Below, piece after piece: positions 7,722 through 15,289 of a stretch of DNA of 21,006 nucleotides. The first letter of the stretch is position 1. Every line of letters begins with the position of its first letter. The notes beneath the pieces are model-generated. The model was given only the letters and a program-made list of their open reading frames with translations, made no database searches and was not told where the DNA came from. Position numbers and translations under genes: made by a program. Source of the DNA: JBBDMU01 sp040878115 (GTDB lineage Bacteria > Bacteroidota > Rhodothermia > Balneolales > Natronogracilivirgulaceae); the NCBI GenBank assembly GCA_040878115.1, contig JBBDMV010000091.1, positions 1 through 21,006 on the forward strand, in the 5' to 3' direction.

Positions 7722-9072
7722 GATACTTGCAATTAGGTTTTGGGTAAATAGCTTGTATGCCTCCTAATGGTTCAGGCATTTCTTCGACTACCTTGAAAAT
7801 CTCTGCTTCTTTCTGGCTGTCTTGTTTGGTAGTTATCATTATGACTCCGTTCGATCCTTTTTCACCATATTCCGAAACAGCATTATCACCTTTAAGTACA
7901 TTTACGCTTTCAATATCTAAAGGGGAAACCTTGTCTAATTCTCCTTCATCACCATCAATAAGAATCAGTGGGCCATCTTCATCATTATCAATAAACTCAG
8001 GCTTATCCTTTGAAATTTGATAAAGGTCCTCTTCTTCAGGCTCGGCAAGGTTCATGTTCTTTAAGTCACAGGCGGACAAAAATATGACCAATCCGCCCAG
8101 TACAAATGAAAAGATCAGGCTTACGGTTCTCATGTTTTTTCCCTGTGTATTGGATGATGTATAAGTATTCATAGCTTTGATCCTTTTCATTAGTTTTGAT
8201 TTAGGCTGTGCCATTGATGAAAAAAGAGGGTTGCCTGGTGCATTATCAGCTGTGGTAAGCAAGAGAGTAGCGTAATGCTTAGGTGATGTTGTTTTAAAAT
8301 CCAAAACTTCAGCATCGCACGAAATCTCCCTGTGATCATCTATCTCATGAGAAAGGTACCATACCAGTGGATTGATCAGGAAGACGGCACGTATGCACTC
8401 CTGAAGCCATTTGACTAGATAATCATAGCGCTTAACATGAACCATTTCGTGCAACAGTACAGTTTTTAAACTTTCGTCATCATATCGCTGGGTGGGTAAT
8501 ACGATGACAGGCCTTAGCCAGCCGAAAGTCAATGGAACCTGTACCTCCGGGCTTACATATACGGCGATCCTGCGATTTGGCAACACTATATTTTTAGTGT
8601 CACCTAGATGATCAACTAGATCAGGGCTTGAAACGGGAAACAGTTTCCGCCTGAGTTTCTCCTGTGCATAATAATTAACCAAGAGCCTGAACAGGGCCCA
8701 TGTAGCCAACAGTGCCGCGGCCAGGGAAGTGATACCCATCATAAAAAAAGGCCAATGAATGGTTGGAATGGCTAAACCATCAGGCTGAGAGCCTGTAGCG
8801 CCAACTTCTTCGGTCAGCATGAAGCTTGCAACTATAGTAGGGGTATCACTGAAAAAGCTAAAGGATATGATATGAGAAAATAGAAACACGAAAGGCAAGG
8901 ACAGCAATAGTGCCAATCGGGTATGGTAATGAAATAGCGGGTGTGAGATACGGCTTAACTTGAACATCAACAAGGCAAAAACGCTTATCAACGTCCAAAT
9001 TAAAAAGGGCACCCAAAAGAATTGCATGCTTGTTTCTCCGAATCCCACAAAATGTTCAGCTATCTCTTGCAT
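7705..9072 (-). CDS. BlaR1/MecR1-like M56 family membrane metallopeptidase with plug-like tail
   Basis: 455 aa. Hydrophobic segments lie near residues 16-38, 51-74, 106-131 and 316-334. The zinc site is HEMVH at 208-212, with the third ligand probably Glu255 in SCDAEV. This is the M56 arrangement of BlaR1/MecR1, which cleave a BlaI-type repressor after sensing a signal. There is no penicillin-binding sensor domain. After the last helix comes an acidic linker and a TonB-receptor-plug-like motif (IESVNVLKG at 388-396, EYGEKGSNGVIMITTK at 401-416) common in Bacteroidota M56 proteins. It is followed by VVEEMPEPLGG at 428-438, the usual opening of a C-terminal TonB domain. The TonB domain then breaks off after about 20 residues, where pspC overlaps by 17 nt. 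It follows blaI by 8 bp, so the two are co-transcribed. Its ligand is unknown. Confidence 0.9.
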   Translation of the reverse strand: MQEIAEHFVGFGETSMQFFWVPFLIWTLISVFALLMFKLSRISHPLFHYHTRLALLLSLPFVFLFSHIISFSFFSDTPTIVASFMLTEEVGATGSQPDGLAIPTIHWPFFMMGITSLAAALLATWALFRLLVNYYAQEKLRRKLFPVSSPDLVDHLGDTKNIVLPNRRIAVYVSPEVQVPLTFGWLRPVIVLPTQRYDDESLKTVLLHEMVHVKRYDYLVKWLQECIRAVFLINPLVWYLSHEIDDHREISCDAEVLDFKTTSPKHYATLLLTTADNAPGNPLFSSMAQPKSKLMKRIKAMNTYTSSNTQGKNMRTVSLIFSFVLGGLVIFLSACDLKNMNLAEPEEEDLYQISKDKPEFIDNDEDGPLILIDGDEGELDKVSPLDIESVNVLKGDNAVSEYGEKGSNGVIMITTKQDSQKEAEIFKVVEEMPEPLGGIQAIYPKPNCKYHGPIN

Positions 9073-9080
9073 GATTATTA

Positions 9081-9452
9081 TTACATATTTTTGATCATGT
9101 TTTCAATTTTTGTACGCTCCTCCTTTGAGAGCTCCTCATTTTCAGCAAGCGTTTGTACCAATTGGGTCGGGGAGCCTTCAAACACCTTATTCAATAAACT
9201 ATGAAGCAGGTTTTGTTTAACCTCTTCAGGTTTAATAGCAGGTGAGTACACATAGGTAACTCCTCGTTTTTCATAGGTCAAATATCCTTTTCCGTACAGA
9301 TTCTTCATTATGGTCATGATAGTGGTATAAGCTGTTTTCCTGTTTTTAAGAATTAGCTCGTGCACATCACCTACGGTTGCCTTTTCAAGTTTCCAAACGT
9401 GGTGCAATATTTCCATTTCAGTTTCGCCAAGAGGGAAGAGTGATTTTTTCAT
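9081..9452 (-). CDS. BlaI/MecI family transcriptional repressor
   Basis: 123 aa, normal for the family. An N-terminal winged helix (about residues 8-75: LGETEMEILHHVWK, then TAYTTIMTIMKNLYGKGYL recognition region, then the KRGVTYVYSP wing) precedes a helical dimerisation part. BlaI proteins repress their own operon and are cleaved when the partner M56 peptidase is activated. The partner is the next gene, 8 bp downstream. A perfect 13-bp palindrome 31 nt upstream of its start codon (9483-9495) is a good candidate for its operator. No beta-lactamase gene lies in the window, so the operon probably controls other envelope functions elsewhere; that is inference. Confidence 0.93.
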   Translation of the reverse strand: MKKSLFPLGETEMEILHHVWKLEKATVGDVHELILKNRKTAYTTIMTIMKNLYGKGYLTYEKRGVTYVYSPAIKPEEVKQNLLHSLLNKVFEGSPTQLVQTLAENEELSKEERTKIENMIKNM

Positions 9453-9482
9453 TTAATGTGTTTTAAATAAATAATACTAGTT

Positions 9483-9495
9483 AATAACAGTTATT
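9483..9495. promoter_or_regulatory. Candidate BlaI operator palindrome
   Basis: AATAAC-A-GTTATT is a perfect palindrome with a central A, located 31 nt upstream of the blaI start codon, where self-repression is expected. A partly related inverted copy lies further upstream: CTAGTTAATAAC..TATTGCAAG at 9477-9500 mirrors CTTGCAATA..GTTACTAG at 9548-9567 on the other strand. Binding is inferred from position and symmetry; the sequence is not the staphylococcal BlaI site. Confidence 0.45.
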
Positions 9496-9588
9496 GCAAG
9501 TCATTATTTTATAAAGTCCTGTTCTTATAAAATATTCATGTCTTAAACTTGCAATATTATGTTACTAGAAAAAAGATTAAAATCAAAA

Positions 9589-9832
9589 TTACTTTTTGTA
9601 ACTGTTCGTTTCGTGTGATGTTAGTGTCCCCTTAAAAAAATAACGCCATAAAAAACCTACTAATAAGAATAAGTAGAATGCCTGGTCTTGAAAGGGGAAT
9701 ATTGAATTTATTGGATATAGGCCATAGACGTAAAATTTGCAATAGAGTGGGGGAATAAACTGGGTCTATTATTATAATTTCTGACCCTTGAAAAGCGACT
9801 ATCCGGGGGGCGGCATGTGCGATTTTACCATC
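9589..9832 (-). pseudogene. Possible frameshifted relic of a small membrane protein gene
   Basis: This region has no intact gene, but two overlapping minus-strand frames read protein-like. The first, about 9832 to 9632, gives DGKIAHAAPRIVAFQG then EIIIIDPVYSPTL and has a stop immediately before it. The second, about 9765 to 9589, gives FPFQDQAFYLFLLVGFLWR then YFFKGTLTSHETNSYKK and a stop. Joining the first to the second near 9720-9740 would need one frameshift and would give a short protein with a hydrophobic segment and a basic tail. Neither frame has an ATG start. It may be a decayed gene or chance; I do not recognise a family. Confidence 0.22.
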
Positions 9833-10037
9833 TTACAACGGAAGGTATGCCGAATTAACTTTGACTGACAGAGGGAAATGGCAAAGGTTTTTTAAAAGAT
9901 GTAGCATTTTAAAAATGTATTATCACAATCCAATCCGGGAAAAAATATTAAGAATTCATATATTCTTTATCGGACGTAGTCTATTACTTTATAAAATAAC
10001 CTCTTTCCCCTGTATTATTTTCGGGAAGTACTCATTT

Positions 10038-10907
10038 ATGCATAAGCTTTTACTGTTAACTTTTACTCTGTTTGTTTTACCCGATACTGTATTGGCTATG
10101 CATTCTGTCGCTTCTGATACAGCTAAGATCGTGATAAAAAAACCGAACTGGGATATTGATTTCCGTGGTGGCTTAACAGGTTCTCAGACGTCTTATCGCA
10201 ATTGGAGTTCGGGGGGAAGTAACAACGTAACGGCAATTGCCAATACTGTTTTTTCAGGTGTGTACTCAAAGGAAAAATACCGTTATACCTTTAACTTAAC
10301 CATGCGTTACGGCCAAACCAGGCTGGATGACAATGAATTCCGAAAAAGTGAGGATGTAATACGTTTTCGAAATCAAATAATTCGCCAGTTTGATGATAAA
10401 CGCTTTGGAACAGTCATCAATGTGAATTTTGAGACCCAGTTTGATGAAGGGTTAAATGATGATAGAGACGCGGTTGTTTCAAGGTTTTTTGCTCCTGCCA
10501 ATCTCACTGAAACTATTGGTTTTTCTTTTTCACCAGAGAATTCTAAATTTGCAATGGATGCCGGTGTGGCTATGAAGCAAACATTTGTCCGGGATACTCT
10601 CCTGTCGGAGAGGTATGGATTGGATGAAGGGGATAGTTTTATGAATGAAGCTGGTTTCTCATTGATTTTTAAGTATCAAAAAGAGTTGATGGAAAATGTA
10701 GTTTATACGGGGCATATGGAAACATTTACCAATGTTCTTAAAGATTTGGATAGTACAAATTTAACACTAATAAATGAGCTAAGTGGTGGCATTAACAATC
10801 ACCTATCGGCTGAATTTGAATTTGCCATGAAATTTAATGATAATATAAGTCGTGAAGTTCAGATTAAACAGATATTTTCGCTGGGAATCAATTTTCATTT
10901 TCTGTAG
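10038..10907 (+). CDS. DUF3078-type outer-membrane beta-barrel protein
   Basis: 289 aa from the ATG at 10038. An in-frame ATG at 9861 exists, but it would put 59 unrelated residues before a clear signal peptide (MHKLLLLTFTLFVLPDTVLA, cleavage near residue 20-21). The mature part begins with a W-D-I-D-F-R-G-G strand, then NWSSGGSNNV near residues 53-62, the hallmark of Bacteroidota DUF3078 proteins, followed by alternating amphipathic strands to a C-terminal aromatic end (SLGINFHFL). This indicates an outer-membrane barrel; its cargo or role is unknown in the family. It is alone on the plus strand, 585 bp after the blaI start and convergent with the aldehyde dehydrogenase. No clear Shine-Dalgarno is present. 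Confidence 0.83.
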   Translation: MHKLLLLTFTLFVLPDTVLAMHSVASDTAKIVIKKPNWDIDFRGGLTGSQTSYRNWSSGGSNNVTAIANTVFSGVYSKEKYRYTFNLTMRYGQTRLDDNEFRKSEDVIRFRNQIIRQFDDKRFGTVINVNFETQFDEGLNDDRDAVVSRFFAPANLTETIGFSFSPENSKFAMDAGVAMKQTFVRDTLLSERYGLDEGDSFMNEAGFSLIFKYQKELMENVVYTGHMETFTNVLKDLDSTNLTLINELSGGINNHLSAEFEFAMKFNDNISREVQIKQIFSLGINFHFL

Positions 10908-10929
10908 TCGTATCGAGTAACCATTAAGG

Positions 10930-11036
10930 TTTCCTTAACTTTTGAAGGAAATGACAGAATAAGCTGTCAAGAGGTAGTGCGGTACAGGGCTTCGATGCCA
11001 AAGCGTGGACGCTTTGTAATATCGGAGTCGGGCATC
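10930..11036. other. Cluster of inverted repeats between convergent genes
   Basis: Four inverted repeats fall within 107 bp: TTTCCTT/AAGGAAA (10930-10936/10945-10951), TGACAG/CTGTCA (10952-10957/10964-10969), CAAAGCG/CGCTTTG (10999-11005/11010-11016), and an outer GATGCC/GGCATC (10994-10999/11031-11036) enclosing most of the third. None is followed by a T-run on either strand. The region separates the stop codons of the DUF3078 gene and the aldehyde dehydrogenase gene. It could be a structured 3' end protecting or terminating both messages, or a small repetitive element; neither is shown. Confidence 0.5.
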
Positions 11037-11038
11037 AC

Positions 11039-12565
11039 CTATACATCAAAACTGATGCCTTGTGCAAGGGGTAGTTCATTTCCCCAATTTATAGTATTTG
11101 TTTGACGACGCATGTACCTTTTCCAGGCATCAGAGCCTGATTCTCGTCCACCACCGGTTTCCTTTTCGCCTCCAAATGCTCCGCCAATTTCCGCTCCGCT
11201 GGTTCCGATATTAACATTAGCTATCCCGCAATCTGATCCCACCGCACTCAGGAACTGTTCCGCTTCGCGCATATCCAGGGTAAATATGGATGAACTTAAG
11301 CCTTGAACTACTCCGTTATGCAGGTTTATGGCTTCATCCAGCGTTTTGTAAGGGATGAGGTATAGAATCGGAGCGAAAGTCTCTTCCTGCACAACCTGGT
11401 AGTCGTTTTTAGCCTTACAAATGGCCGGGTGAACATAGGTTCCGCTTTCATATTCACTGCCTTCCAGTACCTGACCGCCAAACAAAATCTTACCACCCTC
11501 TGATTCGAGGCGTTTTAAAGAGTTTTGCATGTTGTTAACCGCACCTATATCAATAAGCGGTCCGACCAGGGTGCCTTCTTCAAGGGGATTACCGACTTTA
11601 ATACCCTTATAGATGTTGATGAGCCTTTCCTGAACGTCATCAATAATGCTTTCCTGTACAATGAGCCGCCGGGTTGAAGTACATCGCTGACCCGCAGTTC
11701 CTGCGGCTCCGAAAACAGTAGCGCGAATGGCCATTTCAAGATCAGCTTTCTCGCTGATAATAATGGCGTTGTTACCTCCAAGTTCCAGTAATGATTTACC
11801 CAGTCGTGATGCAACACGTTCTCCCACAATCTTACCCATCCTGGTTGATCCTGTGGCAGAAATAAGGGGAATTCTTTTATCATCAACCATTTTTTCGCCA
11901 ATTTCTCGTCCACCGATAATGAGATTAAAAATCCCTTCCGGCAGCTTGTTTTTCCTGAGAACATTACTGACAATGTTTTGGCAGGCCACGGCAGTTAACG
12001 GTGTCTTTTCAGAAGGTTTCCAGATCACGGTATCTCCGCAAACGGCAGCCAGCATGGTATTCCAGCTCCATACTGCTACGGGAAAGTTAAATGCTGAAAT
12101 CACGCCCACGGGACCTAGCGGATGATACTGTTCGTACATGCGATGTTGCGGTCGCTCAGAATGCATGGTGTAGCCGTATAGTTGACGGGAAAGTCCTACG
12201 GCGAAATCGCATATATCGATCATCTCCTGAACTTCACCGAGCCCTTCCTGATATAATTTACCGCATTCATAGGAAACCAGTTTGCCGAGGTCTTCTTTAT
12301 ATTTCCTAAGCTCAAGCCCAATCTGCCGTACAATTTCTCCGCGCTTTGGTGCAGGAATGGTACGCCAGGTATTGAAAGCTTCCGAGGCCGTTGTTATAAC
12401 TTGGTCCAGTTCATCCGCAGTCGTTTGACTGACGGAAGCAATTTCCTTGCCGTCAACCGGTGAAATGCTGGGAAGCTGGTTTTTGTCTGCAGATCCGATG
12501 CTTTTAAGCCCGGTCCGGGTTCCATGGTTATGTTTTGATATGTCAAGTGATTCAAGGAAATGCAT
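11039..12565 (-). CDS. Aldehyde dehydrogenase, ALDH7/antiquitin type (probable aminoadipate-semialdehyde dehydrogenase)
   Basis: 508 aa, full-length for the aldehyde dehydrogenase superfamily. It oxidises an aldehyde to the acid with NAD(P)+. Visible landmarks are FNFPVAVWSWN (159-169), the cofactor lysine in WKPSEK (Lys183), the general base Glu261 in LELGGNN and the nucleophile Cys295 in GQRCTSTRR. The pattern LLELGGNNAIII with AAGTAGQRCTSTRRLIV is typical of the ALDH7A1/antiquitin subfamily, whose members act on alpha-aminoadipate semialdehyde in lysine catabolism. Substrate is inferred from the subfamily only; no other lysine-degradation gene is in the window. It is single on the minus strand, divergent from the RNA methyltransferase across 209 bp, with an inverted-repeat cluster directly after the stop codon. 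Confidence 0.92.
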   Translation of the reverse strand: MHFLESLDISKHNHGTRTGLKSIGSADKNQLPSISPVDGKEIASVSQTTADELDQVITTASEAFNTWRTIPAPKRGEIVRQIGLELRKYKEDLGKLVSYECGKLYQEGLGEVQEMIDICDFAVGLSRQLYGYTMHSERPQHRMYEQYHPLGPVGVISAFNFPVAVWSWNTMLAAVCGDTVIWKPSEKTPLTAVACQNIVSNVLRKNKLPEGIFNLIIGGREIGEKMVDDKRIPLISATGSTRMGKIVGERVASRLGKSLLELGGNNAIIISEKADLEMAIRATVFGAAGTAGQRCTSTRRLIVQESIIDDVQERLINIYKGIKVGNPLEEGTLVGPLIDIGAVNNMQNSLKRLESEGGKILFGGQVLEGSEYESGTYVHPAICKAKNDYQVVQEETFAPILYLIPYKTLDEAINLHNGVVQGLSSSIFTLDMREAEQFLSAVGSDCGIANVNIGTSGAEIGGAFGGEKETGGGRESGSDAWKRYMRRQTNTINWGNELPLAQGISFDV

Positions 12566-12774
12566 GTACGCTATATTTCAAGATTCCAGGTTCTAAGATG
12601 TCTTCAAGATAATCAATCCAGTATCTATGTAAAATGGAAATGAACAGTGGTAAAGTTATATTGTTTTATTAAACATGGTCAGGTAGTACGGAATGATGTT
12701 TAACTAAAAAAACATGAGCTTTGCTATGATATTTGTATTTTCTCTGAACAATTGCCTCAGAATATATTAAGACC

Positions 12775-13548
12775 ATGTCAAAATCCCTTATCACCAATTT
12801 GCGCAAACTGAGCAAAAAAAAATATAGAATGGAAAAACGGCAGTTTGTAGCGGAAGGTTTGCGAACAGTAGAGCAGATCCTCAGTAATAAGTTGATAAGG
12901 ATCGATTATCTGGTTTTTGACGAAAGCGGGGAAGCATGGAAAGTCCCTGTATTTTTACGTTCAGGGGATTCTGTCCAAATTATTAAGGTAAACCATAAGC
13001 AGTTCTTAGAGCTTTCCGACACGGATAACCCACAGGGCGTCCTGGCTGTGTGCAGAATACCGGAACCTGCAGAACTGTTATCTTTCAACCTGGGGAAAGG
13101 TTGTTTGGTAGCTTTAAACCGGATTCAGGACCCGGGGAATGCCGGAACCATATTAAGAACCGCGGCCTGGTTCGGTGCCACAGGTATGCTTTGTGATGAG
13201 GGGACGGTCGATTTGTTTCACCCCAAAGTTGTGCGCAGTACAGCCGGGGCCACGGGATCTATTGACTGGTGGGAGGGAGATTTGGAAACAGCTCTAACTG
13301 AACTCGAATCGAAAGGATGGGAAACGTACTTGCTGGATGCCGGTGAACAGTCGATTACGCTGAAGGATGTGAAGCCCGACCCTAAAAGTATACTGGTCAT
13401 AGGCAATGAAGCAGGGGGGCTGGACCAGGCCCTGGTCAAACCTCACCGTACACTTATCAGAATCCCCGGTACAAACAGGAATGATGCTGTAGAAAGTTTA
13501 AATGCCTCAGTGGCGCTTTCAGTGGCATTGTATGAGTTCGTAAGATGA
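12775..13548 (+). CDS. TrmH/SpoU family RNA 2'-O-methyltransferase
   Basis: 257 aa. An N-terminal substrate-binding domain (about residues 1-95) starts with the usual KYRMEKRQFVAEGLRTVEQ pattern. It is followed by the SPOUT catalytic domain with all three motifs: NRIQDPGNAGTILRTA at 115-130 (Asn115 and Arg128), ILVIGNEAGGL at 206-216, and the knot-forming IRIPGTNRNDAVESLNAS at 228-245. Such enzymes use S-adenosylmethionine to methylate ribose 2'-OH in 23S rRNA or tRNA; the exact nucleotide cannot be told from sequence. In the final motif the usual SLNxS core is intact, so it should be active. It is convergent with the following unknown gene, with only 16 bp between stops. Confidence 0.93.
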   Translation: MSKSLITNLRKLSKKKYRMEKRQFVAEGLRTVEQILSNKLIRIDYLVFDESGEAWKVPVFLRSGDSVQIIKVNHKQFLELSDTDNPQGVLAVCRIPEPAELLSFNLGKGCLVALNRIQDPGNAGTILRTAAWFGATGMLCDEGTVDLFHPKVVRSTAGATGSIDWWEGDLETALTELESKGWETYLLDAGEQSITLKDVKPDPKSILVIGNEAGGLDQALVKPHRTLIRIPGTNRNDAVESLNASVALSVALYEFVR

Positions 13549-13564
13549 AAACCGACTGTGAACT

Positions 13565-14323
13565 CTAAGTCCATTCTCCTTCAAACAAAGGCCCTACCGG
13601 GTGTTCTTGCTTGTCGATGTTCAGGTCTTTGAAAATATCGGCCTTATTTTCTGTTTCTTTTTCGGGATTAAGCTCTATGCCAAGTTCTTTTTTAACATCT
13701 TTATCAATACCGATAAACATAATCTCGGCATGATTGTAGTTCAAAAAATCGGGAGGATCAACAGGCACAAATCTTTTGTCCTCGAATAAACCATGTAGTT
13801 TTTTTGGGAAATCAGCCTTTTGGTCTTTTGACAGCCCCGCATTGGCAGGCTGACCTTTCTCCGGGTTTTTTACGCTTACTATGTAATTTCCCTCTTCTCT
13901 TATTTTTAAAGCTTTTTGGACTTTATCCGGTTCTTCCGGAAGTTCAAGAGCGTAAATTAAATGAGTATGATCTCCATGGCTAACAATTTGATATATACCT
14001 TCTCCACAGGGCCTGGCAGCAGGGTTTTCTCTTTTTCCACGGGTTTTGGTTTCATAGGAAAAAGATCCAAGCTCTTCGCTTATTTGCTTTTTGGTTGATG
14101 ATCTTTTCACAAAGCCCCAGGACTTTTCATTTTTGGAGAAGCCAGGCAAGCTCTCTTTGCCGATGATCATCAGGCGGGCATTCTTTTCCGCCTTCGGACC
14201 CAAAACAAAATAAAAGTTCTGTATATCATCTACTCCGGAAATATTTTCCCCTACATCTATTTTCGGCCTGTAGAAGAAGTATATATTACCTTTTTCCAGT
14301 GTTTCCACATTTTCTTTAGCCAT
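13565..14323 (-). CDS. Conserved-looking hypothetical protein, 252 aa
   Basis: I cannot name a function. The N-terminus has a striking NIYFFYRPKI (residues 13-22) followed by VDDIQNFYFVLGP (31-43), a pattern I associate with an uncharacterised family found in several phyla. Later come RLMIIGKESLPG near residue 50, KSWGFVKR near 66, and a helical DKVQKALKIREEGNYIVSVKNPEKG stretch in two parts. The C-terminal third has DPPDFLNYNHAEIMFIG and an acidic Lys/Glu-rich segment ending GPLFEGEWT. There is no signal peptide or membrane helix, so a soluble cytoplasmic protein is expected. It lies downstream of hsp20 on the same strand with a 246-bp gap that holds a strong hairpin, so it is probably a separate unit. 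Stress-related function by proximity would be speculation. Confidence 0.82.
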   Translation of the reverse strand: MAKENVETLEKGNIYFFYRPKIDVGENISGVDDIQNFYFVLGPKAEKNARLMIIGKESLPGFSKNEKSWGFVKRSSTKKQISEELGSFSYETKTRGKRENPAARPCGEGIYQIVSHGDHTHLIYALELPEEPDKVQKALKIREEGNYIVSVKNPEKGQPANAGLSKDQKADFPKKLHGLFEDKRFVPVDPPDFLNYNHAEIMFIGIDKDVKKELGIELNPEKETENKADIFKDLNIDKQEHPVGPLFEGEWT

Positions 14324-14391
14324 AATTTTAGTTTTAATGCCTCTTGGTTAAAAACTGATAGAATGAAACGGTAATCGTTATGTTCTCTTAA

Positions 14392-14422
14392 ATAAGCCTG
14401 CCTGACTATCCGGCAGGCTTAT
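14392..14422. terminator. Strong 11-bp hairpin between hsp20 and the unknown gene
   Basis: ATAAGCCTGCC (14392-14402) pairs perfectly with GGCAGGCTTAT (14412-14422) around a 9-nt loop. It lies after the end of hsp20 and before the start of the next minus-strand gene. No T-run follows on either strand, so it may be a weak terminator or an RNA-stabilising stem rather than a classical intrinsic terminator. Confidence 0.45.
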
Positions 14423-14569
14423 AAGCTACATCGGCACCCTTTCTCTCAACACTTTTACTTTATTATTAACATGGGTAACCCCTTGGGCGGAACTATCAGC
14501 AGTTGTTTGACTACATCAACTTTAATTAACTCTCTCTTACTCTCTTATGAAGTTTAGTTATGAAAGATA

Positions 14570-15004
14570 TTACTTCACTTTAATTTGCTTGCTCATTGAC
14601 TTCTCAGACTTTTTCACAGTCATCTTTAAAATGCCATCTTCATATTTGGCATCCAGGGAATCAGGGTCAGCAGTTGCAGGCAGTGTGAAGCTTCTTTCAA
14701 ACTTGCCGTAGCGGCTTTCTACCAGGTGGTATTTCACATCTTTATTTTCTCTTTCTTGTTTTCGTTCACCACTAACGGTTATGGTGCGATCATCAAGATC
14801 AATGCTGATGTCATCTTTCTTCATACCAGGCAAGGTAATCTGGATGAAGTACTGCTTGTCGTCTTCGGTGATGTCTATCCCCGGTACAAATCCGGCTCGT
14901 TCTCCTAAACTCAGTGATTCGTTGAAGAACTCGTCCATCATTTCGCTAAACCGGCGAGGGATTATCGGGTAATCTACATCTGGTCGATATTGAGTGATTG
15001 CCAT
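14570..15004 (-). CDS. Hsp20/alpha-crystallin family small heat-shock protein
   Basis: 144 aa from the ATG at 15004; a further in-frame ATG at 15070 would add 22 residues unlike the family. The alpha-crystallin domain covers about residues 42-138: DITEDDKQYFIQITLPGMKKDDISID, then TVSGERKQE, then SRYGKFERSFTLP and the signature GILKMTVKK near 126-134. The C-terminus KQIKVK contains an I-x-V-type motif used for oligomer assembly. It is an ATP-independent holdase that binds unfolding proteins in the cytoplasm. Upstream AGGTCC is a weak Shine-Dalgarno. The gene is divergent from the PCMT/esterase fusion across 285 bp; no sigma32-like or CIRCE element was recognised there. Confidence 0.94.
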   Translation of the reverse strand: MAITQYRPDVDYPIIPRRFSEMMDEFFNESLSLGERAGFVPGIDITEDDKQYFIQITLPGMKKDDISIDLDDRTITVSGERKQERENKDVKYHLVESRYGKFERSFTLPATADPDSLDAKYEDGILKMTVKKSEKSMSKQIKVK

Positions 15005-15257
15005 AATATAGGACCTGTAATTTTGATTGTTTGGTGGTTGAAAAATACTTTCACCTGAAACGCTTTCCAAGGTTTTGTATTGAGTATAAGTAATTAATAA
15101 ATAGAAGTATAAAGCATTTTAATTTAGGCGGGAGCCAAAGAATTTATCTAAAATGCAAATGAATCATTAAAAAATATAGGATTTGCCAATATTAAATATC
15201 TCTATTGCTCTACTTTAAAAGATGTTTGTTTATTTTTCGTTGAATATAGAACATAAG

Positions 15258-15263
15258 TATAAT
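15258..15263 (+). promoter_or_regulatory. Possible -10 box for the PCMT/esterase gene
   Basis: TATAAT lies 26 nt upstream of the start codon at 15290, which itself is preceded by AGGAGT (15281-15286), a good Shine-Dalgarno. No convincing -35 hexamer is found at 16-18 bp; a TTTG at 15225-15228 is farther away. Confidence 0.3.
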
Positions 15264-15289
15264 AAAATCAGTATTTAAACAGGAGTATC

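Noticed and set aside
9762..9787. GGGTC/GACCC hairpin in the gap before the DUF3078 gene
   Set aside because: A 5-bp stem with a 16-nt loop is expected by chance and has no T-run.
11112..12309. Plus-strand open frames and a minus-strand alternative frame within the aldehyde dehydrogenase
   Set aside because: They are shadows of a gene with intact catalytic motifs.
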